Origin: an uncultured Selenomonadales bacterium
Lineage (GTDB): Bacteria; Bacillota; Negativicutes; Selenomonadales; Selenomonadaceae
NCBI GenBank assembly: GCA_947167555.1
Contig: CAMVIO010000107.1
Coordinates: forward strand, 1 to 6,962
DNA length: 6,962 nt
Reading direction: 5' to 3'
Shown here: piece by piece, positions 1 to 5,585 of the stretch
Layout of the letters: every line of letters begins with the position of its first letter
How positions within the stretch are numbered: position 1 is the stretch's first letter
Made by a program: the position numbers and the translations under genes
The notes under the pieces: generated by a model
Database searches by the model: none
The model's input: the letters and a program-made list of their open reading frames with translations, nothing else
What the model was told of the DNA's origin: nothing

Positions 1-1944
1 GGCGGAACATTGCTTCTGGGGATGAACAACCGCTTTGGGATCCGTTATTTCTGCGGCGATCGTGATCCTTATACGAAACACAATTTCGATGGGGTGGAAA
101 ACTATCAGCGGGTGTATGCGAACGGCGAGAAGAAATTCGTTGGCCGGATGTACAGCCGGGCGGAAATTCGCGATATGCTCCGGCGGGCCGGATGGGAGAA
201 CATTCGGTTTTTTTCCGTGTTTCCGGATTTGAACAATCCTTTTTTGCTTTTGGCCGAGGAGTACCAATGCAGAGAGGATTTGGAAGGACGTATTGTCCCT
301 ATGTACAACTCTCCGGATACCGTTTTCATGGAAGAGGAAACGATGTACCGTTCGCTTATGGAAAACGGGATGCTTCATGCGATGGCTAATGCCTATATCA
401 TAGAATGTACAATGTCCGGCATATTGTCGGATGTCCAACAGGTAACTATCTCCAGCGACAGGAAACGAGAAGACGCTTTTTTAACGATTATTCATGGCAA
501 TGATACTGTGGAAAAGCGCGCCATATATCCGGAAGGGATAAAGCGGCTGCAGCAGATTGCGTCGGCGAGTGAAGATTTAGAGTCGCATGGGCTGAAGGTC
601 GTGCCGGGGCGATTGGAAGGCAACCGATATATTATGCCATATATTCCGACGGAAACAGGACAGGTACATCTTAAGCGGCTGTTTCGGGAGGATCGCGATG
701 CGTTCTTTCGGGCGCTTGACCAGTTCAAGGAGTGCGTACTGCGGTCTTCGGAGTGGGCTGCGCCGGACAAAGGGGACGGAAATGGTGTGATTCTTCGCAA
801 GGGGTATGTTGATCTTATTCCCTTGAACAGTTTTTATGTCGATGGGGAGTATGTTTTTTTTGATCAAGAGTTTTGTGAGGATAATTACCCGGCCAATGCC
901 ATACTGATTCGGGTTGTTCATTCCTTTTATTCGCTGCATCCGGAGCTGTATTTGTCATTTCCCATGGATCAAATGGTTGCTTACTTGGGATTGGGAAAAT
1001 ACCGGGAGAAGTGGGATCGGTATAATCAATCGTTTATTGATAAGTTGCTCCAAAAAGACAAATTGGCGTCGTATTATCAAAAGCATCGACGCAACGGCGC
1101 TACAGTCAATCAGAATCGGGCACGTATGAATTGTTCCGAGATAACTCGCCGGAGCCTTTTTGATGACTTGTTCTATCATGCGGATACCCGCAAATTGATT
1201 TTGTTTGGCGCTGGGAAGTTTGCTCTACATTTCTTGGAAATGTATGGACATACGTATCCACCCTTTGCCATTGTTGACAACAATCAGGCAAAATGGGGGA
1301 CAATGTTGGGAGATTACAGGATTGAATCGCCGGAACTTTTGCGAAGCTTTTTACCGGGCGAATACAAGGTAATCATCTGCGTCAAGGAGTATTTATCCAT
1401 CGTAGATCAGCTTGAGGCAATGGGCGTGAAGGAGCGAGGCGTTTACGACCCGCAGCGGTTCTATCCGATAAAACGGCAGGCTGCCATTTTTACGAGAGAG
1501 GAATCAAAGGAGAAAAAGAAGTTTCATGTCGGCTATGTGGCGGGCGTGTTTGACCTTTTCCATATCGGTCATCTCAATATTTTGCGGCGAGCTAAGTCGC
1601 AATGTGATTACTTGATTGTTGGTGTGGTTACGGATAAACAGGTGCGGGAAGGTAAAAAGGTCGAGCCGTTTGTGTCTTTTGACGAGCGCGTTGAAATTGT
1701 AAAAGCTTGTCGCTATGTTGATGAGGTTGTTGAGATTCCCTTTGATAACCCTGATACAGATTATGCATGGGCGCGTTATCGTTTTGACGTCCAGTTTTCC
1801 GGCAGCGACTATGAGCATGATCCGCTGTGGTTGGCAAAGAAGAAATTTTTGGAGGAACGAGGCGCGACGATGGTGTTTTTCCCCTATACGGAGTCCACGT
1901 CGTCGACAAGACTGAAAAAGCTGATTGAGAAGAAGTTGTTGTGA
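1..1944 (+). CDS. Multidomain surface-glycan protein: methyltransferase (C-terminal part) / kinase-like / Rossmann-like / cytidylyltransferase, 5'-partial
   Basis: The reading frame is open to the first base, so the true start lies outside the window. Residues are numbered from the TTG at 10. Residues 1 to about 140 resemble the end of class I SAM-dependent methyltransferases from polysaccharide loci (GGTLLLGMNNRFG, then YFCGDRDPYT, FDGVENY and a YSRAEI segment); the SAM-binding part is not visible. Residues about 150-380 look like an aminoglycoside-phosphotransferase or LPS-kinase-type fold: K169 in VEKRA, D268 and N273 in GYVDLIPLN, then FFDQEF at 283-288. Residues about 390-490 form a small Rossmann-like domain (LFGAGKF 398-404, VDNNQAKWG 422-430). 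Residues about 505-644 are a nucleotidyltransferase of the glycerol-3-phosphate or phosphocholine cytidylyltransferase type, with GVFDLFHIGH (512-521) and TESTSST (627-633) near the end. The acceptors are unknown. I infer a role in modifying or CDP-activating a surface-glycan component. The cytidylyltransferase call is firm, the kinase-like call moderate. Confidence 0.8.
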   Translation, partial: GGTLLLGMNNRFGIRYFCGDRDPYTKHNFDGVENYQRVYANGEKKFVGRMYSRAEIRDMLRRAGWENIRFFSVFPDLNNPFLLLAEEYQCREDLEGRIVPMYNSPDTVFMEEETMYRSLMENGMLHAMANAYIIECTMSGILSDVQQVTISSDRKREDAFLTIIHGNDTVEKRAIYPEGIKRLQQIASASEDLESHGLKVVPGRLEGNRYIMPYIPTETGQVHLKRLFREDRDAFFRALDQFKECVLRSSEWAAPDKGDGNGVILRKGYVDLIPLNSFYVDGEYVFFDQEFCEDNYPANAILIRVVHSFYSLHPELYLSFPMDQMVAYLGLGKYREKWDRYNQSFIDKLLQKDKLASYYQKHRRNGATVNQNRARMNCSEITRRSLFDDLFYHADTRKLILFGAGKFALHFLEMYGHTYPPFAIVDNNQAKWGTMLGDYRIESPELLRSFLPGEYKVIICVKEYLSIVDQLEAMGVKERGVYDPQRFYPIKRQAAIFTREESKEKKKFHVGYVAGVFDLFHIGHLNILRRAKSQCDYLIVGVVTDKQVREGKKVEPFVSFDERVEIVKACRYVDEVVEIPFDNPDTDYAWARYRFDVQFSGSDYEHDPLWLAKKKFLEERGATMVFFPYTESTSSTRLKKLIEKKLL

Positions 1945-1991
1945 GGTTGGTCGACAAAGCAGGTAAACGTTCCGAAAAATGTTAAAATTAC

Positions 1992-2020
1992 TTTCCTGTT
2001 CGTTCTAAAAGGTGTATAAT
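1992..2020 (+). promoter_or_regulatory. Probable sigma-70-type promoter for the AAA ATPase gene
   Basis: A perfect -10 hexamer, TATAAT, lies at 2015-2020. With a 17-base spacer the -35 position is TTTCCT (1992-1997), a poor match to TTGACA. Transcription would begin near 2027, leaving about 35 bases before the GTG at 2063. The weak -35 suggests modest expression or help from the A+T-rich DNA upstream. The -10 match is seen directly; promoter activity is inferred. Confidence 0.5.
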
Positions 2021-2050
2021 AATAGACGAAAGACGGTCGAAAAACGCGAA

Positions 2051-2057
2051 GAAGGGA
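2051..2057 (+). promoter_or_regulatory. Ribosome binding site fixing the start of the AAA ATPase gene at 2063
   Basis: GAAGGGA lies five bases upstream of the GTG at 2063. The in-frame GTG at 2012 has no comparable site and overlaps the -10 box at 2015-2020, so it would fall upstream of the transcript. This favours 2063. Confidence 0.6.
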
Positions 2058-2062
2058 TAGCT

Positions 2063-3367
2063 GTGGAACGAAGTTTACTGCGTGAATTGGTACAGTGGAA
2101 GGATTCGCCGCAACGGAAGCCGCTTATACTTAAAGGGGCGCGCCAGGTCGGAAAGACTTGGCTTATGCGGGAGTTTGGCAAAAGGTATTATAAAAAGATT
2201 GCCTATGTTAATTTTGATAACAATCATCGTATGCAGCAGGTTTTTTCCGAAGATTTTTCGATTGATCGGTTGCTGATGGCAATCAACGCGGAAACCGGCG
2301 TATCGATTACGCCGGAGGACACGCTGCTTATTTTTGATGAGATACAGGAGGCGCCGGACGCCATCGCTTCCTTGAAATATTTCTGTGAGGAAGCAGCACA
2401 GTATCACATTGTGGCGGCTGGTTCGCTATTGGGCGTAGCGATTCATGGAGGGGCTTCTTTTCCTGTAGGCAAGGTTAATACGCTGCGTTTGTATCCCCTG
2501 ACATTCGTGGAATTTTTGTATGCAGTGGGAGAAGATGGGCTTGCAGCTTTGCTCGAACAGGGCGACTGGGCATTGATCAGTACATTTCAAGATAAGTTTG
2601 TGTCTTGGCTGAAAAATTACTATTATGTCGGAGGAATGCCGGAATCTGTGAAAATTTTTGCGGAAACGCATGATTACCATGCGGCGCGGCGTATGCAGTC
2701 GGAGCTCATCGAGATGTACGAGGCGGATTTCGGGAAGCATGTCGATGCCCGTGAGCTGCCAAGGGTGCGCATGGTTTGGAACGCTATCCCTGTACAGCTT
2801 GCAAAGGAAAACAAAAAGTTCTTTTTTGGTCAAGTAAAAAAAGGGGCGCGCGCCAAGGATTTGGAGATAGCCATTGAGTGGCTGCTTGATTGCGGATTGA
2901 TTACACGGGTTCATCGTATAGCAAAGCCGGCAATACCTCTGAAGGCGTATCAGGAAATGAATGCGTACAAGCTGTTTTTCCTTGATGTAGGATTATTGGG
3001 AGCGATCAGCGGGATAGACGCAAGGTCGCTGCTGGAAGGGAATCGCTTGTTTGTGGAATTCAAGGGGGCTCTGACAGAGCAGTATGTATGTCAGCAGTTG
3101 ATTGCCGATAAAGGGTATGTCCCATATTATTTTTTATCGGAAAGCAATAAATATGAGATTGATTTCATGATACAACACGATATGGAGGTTATTCCTTTCG
3201 AGGTCAAGGCCGAACACAATGTGCAGGCGAAAAGCCTGAAGGCATACGTTGAAAAGCATGAGCCGACAAAAGCGATTCGGTTATCAATGAATAACTATAG
3301 GCAGGAAGCATGGCTCGTCAATGTTCCGCTGTTTGCGATTCATTGTTTGGACTTAGGCAGGATTTAG
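2063..3367 (+). CDS. AAA-type ATP-binding protein with DUF4143-type C-terminal half
   Basis: This 434-residue protein has the layout of the widespread AAA_14/DUF4143 family. An N-terminal P-loop domain carries Walker A GARQVGKT (25-32), Walker B LLIFDEIQ (88-95) and a probable sensor-1 serine in AAGSLLG (118-124). The C-terminal half ends in a PD-(D/E)xK nuclease-like signature, with EID at 365-367 and EVK at 380-382. No signal peptide or membrane segment is evident, so it is probably cytoplasmic. The family is common and often multicopy in bacteria and archaea, and its cellular role is not settled. Nothing ties it to glycan synthesis. It is visibly more AT-rich than the genes after 3408 and has its own probable promoter, so it looks like a passenger in the cluster. 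The GTG start at 2063 is chosen over the in-frame GTG at 2012 on RBS and promoter grounds. Family call is firm; function is unknown. Confidence 0.88.
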   Translation: MERSLLRELVQWKDSPQRKPLILKGARQVGKTWLMREFGKRYYKKIAYVNFDNNHRMQQVFSEDFSIDRLLMAINAETGVSITPEDTLLIFDEIQEAPDAIASLKYFCEEAAQYHIVAAGSLLGVAIHGGASFPVGKVNTLRLYPLTFVEFLYAVGEDGLAALLEQGDWALISTFQDKFVSWLKNYYYVGGMPESVKIFAETHDYHAARRMQSELIEMYEADFGKHVDARELPRVRMVWNAIPVQLAKENKKFFFGQVKKGARAKDLEIAIEWLLDCGLITRVHRIAKPAIPLKAYQEMNAYKLFFLDVGLLGAISGIDARSLLEGNRLFVEFKGALTEQYVCQQLIADKGYVPYYFLSESNKYEIDFMIQHDMEVIPFEVKAEHNVQAKSLKAYVEKHEPTKAIRLSMNNYRQEAWLVNVPLFAIHCLDLGRI

Positions 3368-3395
3368 TTATCGGCGTAAATGAAGGTATAAATTT

Positions 3396-3401
3396 GGAGG
3401 G
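3396..3401 (+). promoter_or_regulatory. Ribosome binding site of the first TIM-barrel gene
   Basis: GGAGGG sits six bases upstream of the ATG at 3408, a near-ideal arrangement. The 40-base gap after the ATPase stop codon shows no clear terminator or promoter, so read-through from the ATPase gene is possible. Confidence 0.7.
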
Positions 3402-3407
3402 AAACGG

Positions 3408-4448
3408 ATGGACGTCCTGTGTTCGACAAGCGGCATAGTCTCTTCCAAGTTTCCGGGGCAAGGGCTGAAGGATATTGCTCAAGCGGGATTTTCCGGGATT
3501 CCGCTTGCGCCGATTGGTCATGCCTATGCGGAAGAAGCCGTGGAGGATTGGAAAGCGTGGGCGAAACTGCAGCGCAAGGCAAAGAAGAAAACTTTGTATC
3601 ATGGGTGGTTCATGGATCATCCCGAGAAATTGGAGGCGGCGCTTCGTCCTTTTGGGGAGCGGTGCAAGGCGCTGGGGCTGAAAACGCCGTTGGCTATGGG
3701 GCCGGATTTGGGAATCCCGTCGGGCCGGGATGAGGAAAAAGAGGATTTGCGCGAACCTATTGCGAGGCTGGCGGAGGAATGTATTCGCGTGGCGGCGTCT
3801 TTCGGGAGTCGCTATTTGCTGGCGCCTCCCTTGGGCGTCGGGATCGGGGACGAGGATGCATGGGCGGCCAATCGGGCCTATTATTTGCGTCTTGCTGCGT
3901 GCGCGAAGCAGTATGACGTCGTGCTGTTGCTGGAAAATCGGTGCAGGATGATCAGCGGGCATTTTGTCCGCGGGATTTGCTCCGATGAGCGCGAGACAGC
4001 CTCGTTCATCGATGCGTTGAACGAGGTTGTCGGCGAGGAGCGATTCGGCTTTTGCATGGACGTCGGGGCGTGCAATCTTTGCGGGCAAAATCTGCATGAT
4101 TTTGTGCTGGGGCTTGGGCGTCGGCTGAAGGCGGTGATCCTGTCGGACAACGACGGGAGCCGTATGGCGTCGCTTCTGCCGTTCAGTGCGGCGTATCAGG
4201 GGCAATCGCAAACGGATTGGTTGAATCTCGTTCGCGGGTTACGCGCCGTTCGGTTTGACGGGGTGCTGGTTTTGCGATTAGGTGATACCGCCGCTTCCTT
4301 TTCGCCGATTTTACGTCCACAGGTTATGGCCTTGGCAAAGGCGACGGGGAACTATATCCGCTGGCAGGTGGCTACGGGGAGGCGTTTCCGCCGCTTTTCA
4401 CCTGCGACAACAACAAGGCGCGCTGGGGCGAGAAGTTTTGCGGGCTGA
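3408..4448 (+). CDS. TIM-barrel protein of the sugar phosphate isomerase/epimerase superfamily, metal site degenerate, C-terminus frameshifted
   Basis: Residues 1 to about 320 form a xylose-isomerase-like TIM barrel. It aligns with the next gene across matching stretches: GFCMDVGACN here against GFCFDTGHAN there, LSDNDG against IHDNDG, and QTDWLNLVRGLR against STDWEGFIRGLR. Of the five expected metal or catalytic positions only E176 and D218 remain. The DTGH histidine is A221, the barrel histidine is I244, and the last glutamate is R290. It is therefore probably not a normal metal-dependent isomerase; it may be a partner or regulator of the downstream enzyme, or dead. After NYIRWQ (ending at 4367) the frame gives about 26 arginine-rich residues that look like non-native sequence, while the expected Rossmann-like domain continues in another frame (4370-4672). 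The barrel could still be made with a spurious tail. Fold call is firm; substrate is unknown. Confidence 0.75.
   Translation: MDVLCSTSGIVSSKFPGQGLKDIAQAGFSGIPLAPIGHAYAEEAVEDWKAWAKLQRKAKKKTLYHGWFMDHPEKLEAALRPFGERCKALGLKTPLAMGPDLGIPSGRDEEKEDLREPIARLAEECIRVAASFGSRYLLAPPLGVGIGDEDAWAANRAYYLRLAACAKQYDVVLLLENRCRMISGHFVRGICSDERETASFIDALNEVVGEERFGFCMDVGACNLCGQNLHDFVLGLGRRLKAVILSDNDGSRMASLLPFSAAYQGQSQTDWLNLVRGLRAVRFDGVLVLRLGDTAASFSPILRPQVMALAKATGNYIRWQVATGRRFRRFSPATTTRRAGARSFAG
4365..4370 (+). other. Apparent deletion and frameshift junction inside the first TIM-barrel gene
   Basis: Upstream of the junction the native frame ends in tryptophan-glutamine (codons 4362-4367). From 4370 a different frame reads GYGEAFPPLF and then DNNKARWG, homologous to YGHTYPPF and DNNQAKWG in the upstream multidomain protein. 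The segment that should lie between, including the GxG loop of the Rossmann-like fold (GAG at 400-402 of the upstream protein), is missing. By comparison roughly 30 residues are lost, with a base count that is not a multiple of three. Confidence 0.7.
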
Positions 4449-4672
4449 CGGTGGAGCCGCCGGAGCGCTTGCGCGATTTGCCGCCGGACGCGGCGATCTT
4501 TATCTGCAATGTGTATTACCGGGAGATCGAGGAGCAGCTTCGGGGCATGGGGCTTTCGAATCCCATCGAGTATTTCAACGACGAATATATGCCGTCGTTC
4601 CATTTTGACCGGCTGGAAGAACAGGAGGCAAAGGATGCTGAGAATCGGCGTGCAGACGCAAAACGCGATTGA
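4370..4672 (+). pseudogene. Severed C-terminal Rossmann-like domain of the first TIM-barrel gene
   Basis: This open stretch reads as a continuation of the preceding protein in a different frame. It begins GYGEAFPPLF, includes DNNKARWG (4406-4429), IFICNVYYREIEEQL and NPIEYFNDEYMP, and ends with TGA at 4670. It matches the Rossmann-like domain at residues about 410-490 of the multidomain protein at the left edge, which is why I read it as real coding sequence. It lacks the first beta-alpha unit with the GxG loop. The only start candidate I noted, GTG at 4451, has no good RBS and would omit DNNKARWG, so independent translation is unlikely. Its last 38 bases overlap the next gene, which suggests that the intact ancestor was translationally coupled to it. 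Confidence 0.7.
4623..4628 (+). promoter_or_regulatory. Ribosome binding site fixing the start of the second TIM-barrel gene at 4635
   Basis: A perfect AGGAGG lies six bases before the ATG at 4635. The in-frame GTG at 4509 would add 42 residues unlike the family and lies inside the coding sequence of the preceding domain, so 4635 is the better start. Confidence 0.8.
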
Positions 4673-5585
4673 CGACGGCAATCCGCGGGAAGGGTTCGCA
4701 AGGCTTCGGCGCGCGGGGTTCGACTGCGTGGATTTCAGTCTGCATGGGTATCTTATCAACAAGGAGATATACCGGGAGGAAATCAACGCTTTTTTTGATG
4801 CGCCCATCCGAGAGCTGGAAGCTTTTCTCGCACCGCATAAGGAAGCGGCAAAGCGGGCGGGCGTTACATTTCACCAGATGCATATGCCGTATCCGATTTA
4901 TGTGCCAAAGGGCAGTCAAAAGCTGAACGCGTATCTGTGGAACGAGGTCGCGCCGAAGAGCATGGAGCTCTGCTCGTTCATGGGGTGCAAATACATCGTG
5001 ATTCACGGGTTCAAGCTTGCGCGGTTCCTCGGCTCGGAGGAAGAGGAATGGAAGCACACGGAGACGTTCCTGGAGTATATTGCGCCGATGGCGAAGGAAA
5101 TGGGAATCACGGTCTGCATCGAGAATCTGTACGACGGAATCGCGGATCATCTGATCGAGGGCCCTTGCTGCGATGTGCGAAAATGCGTGAATCGCATCGA
5201 CCGGATGAACGAGAAATACGGCGCGGAGGTTTTGGGCTTTTGCTTCGATACGGGGCATGCGAACGTCATAGGATTGGATTTTGAAAAATTCATCACGACG
5301 CTGGGTCACCGGCTGAAGGTGCTGCATATCCATGACAACGATGGTGTACGGGATTTGCACCAGATTCCGTTTACATTTACGCGGACGAGGGAAAATACGT
5401 CGTCGACGGATTGGGAAGGTTTTATTCGCGGGCTTCGAAAGATTCATTTTGAGGGTGTGCTGAATTTCGAGACGGGACCGGCGTTGAACGCTTTTCCCGA
5501 GACGCTGCATGAGGATGTGCTGGGCTTCATCGCGAAAATTGGCCGGTATTTCGTAGAGCAGTTGGACGGCGAGGAGAGGGCATGA
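4635..5585 (+). CDS. Sugar phosphate isomerase/epimerase (xylose-isomerase-like TIM barrel)
   Basis: The 316-residue product begins MLRIGVQTQN and has the length and motifs of AP_endonuc_2-type TIM barrels, which isomerise or epimerise sugars or sugar phosphates using a divalent metal. Visible candidate ligands and catalytic residues are E163 in CIENLY, D205 and H208 in FDTGHAN, H231 in LHIHDND and E279 in NFETG. The D-to-H spacing of 3 and D-to-H of 26 resemble ketose 3-epimerases as I recall them. Other conserved-looking histidines are H83 (HMPYP) and H124 (IHGFK). No signal peptide is seen, so it is cytoplasmic. It overlaps the severed domain upstream by 38 bases and glf downstream by 4 (ATGA), pointing to coupled translation. 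It is a paralogue of the degenerate barrel just upstream. I infer that it prepares a sugar for the same glycan; the substrate cannot be read from sequence. Confidence 0.87.
   Translation: MLRIGVQTQNAIDDGNPREGFARLRRAGFDCVDFSLHGYLINKEIYREEINAFFDAPIRELEAFLAPHKEAAKRAGVTFHQMHMPYPIYVPKGSQKLNAYLWNEVAPKSMELCSFMGCKYIVIHGFKLARFLGSEEEEWKHTETFLEYIAPMAKEMGITVCIENLYDGIADHLIEGPCCDVRKCVNRIDRMNEKYGAEVLGFCFDTGHANVIGLDFEKFITTLGHRLKVLHIHDNDGVRDLHQIPFTFTRTRENTSSTDWEGFIRGLRKIHFEGVLNFETGPALNAFPETLHEDVLGFIAKIGRYFVEQLDGEERA

Larger units (their letters stand above)
1945..2062. other. Intergenic region between the multidomain gene and the AAA ATPase gene
   Basis: These 118 bases hold a probable promoter (perfect TATAAT at 2015-2020) and an RBS for the next gene. 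The A+T-rich stretch around 1973-1993 lies just upstream of the promoter. The only hairpin I could find, AACGTT pairing with AATGTT around 1967-1984, is six base pairs with a wobble and no T-run, so it does not make a convincing terminator. Confidence 0.6.

Noticed and set aside
1960..1990. Possible hairpin terminator after the multidomain gene.
   Set aside because: The stem is only six base pairs with one wobble and there is no T-run after it.
2012..2062. N-terminal extension of the ATPase starting at GTG 2012.
   Set aside because: That start overlaps the TATAAT box and lacks an RBS; GTG 2063 has GAAGGGA at good spacing and fits the family's N-terminus.
2063..3367. The AAA/DUF4143 protein as an anti-phage defence system.
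   Set aside because: No partner nuclease, toxin or other defence gene is adjacent, and the family alone is not evidence for that role.
3318..4211. A 297-codon open frame on the minus strand.
   Set aside because: It is antisense to the TIM-barrel gene, with proline/arginine-rich translation and no recognisable domain.
4360..4385. Programmed ribosomal frameshifting joining the barrel to the Rossmann-like domain.
   Set aside because: No slippery heptamer is visible, and an entire beta-alpha unit is absent, which frameshifting cannot explain.
4509..4634. N-terminal extension of the second TIM-barrel protein starting at GTG 4509.
   Set aside because: The extension is unlike the family and overlaps real coding sequence in another frame; ATG 4635 has a perfect AGGAGG.
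1897..5410. An 11-base string, ACGTCGTCGAC, occurring both near 1897 and near 5398.
   Set aside because: Both copies encode Thr-Ser-Ser-Thr in unrelated proteins; it is too short and isolated to be a repeat element.
4575..5510. A 311-codon open frame on the minus strand.
   Set aside because: It lies opposite the well-supported epimerase gene, its translation is arginine/histidine-rich without recognisable motifs, and it is explained as a by-product of G+C-rich coding sequence.
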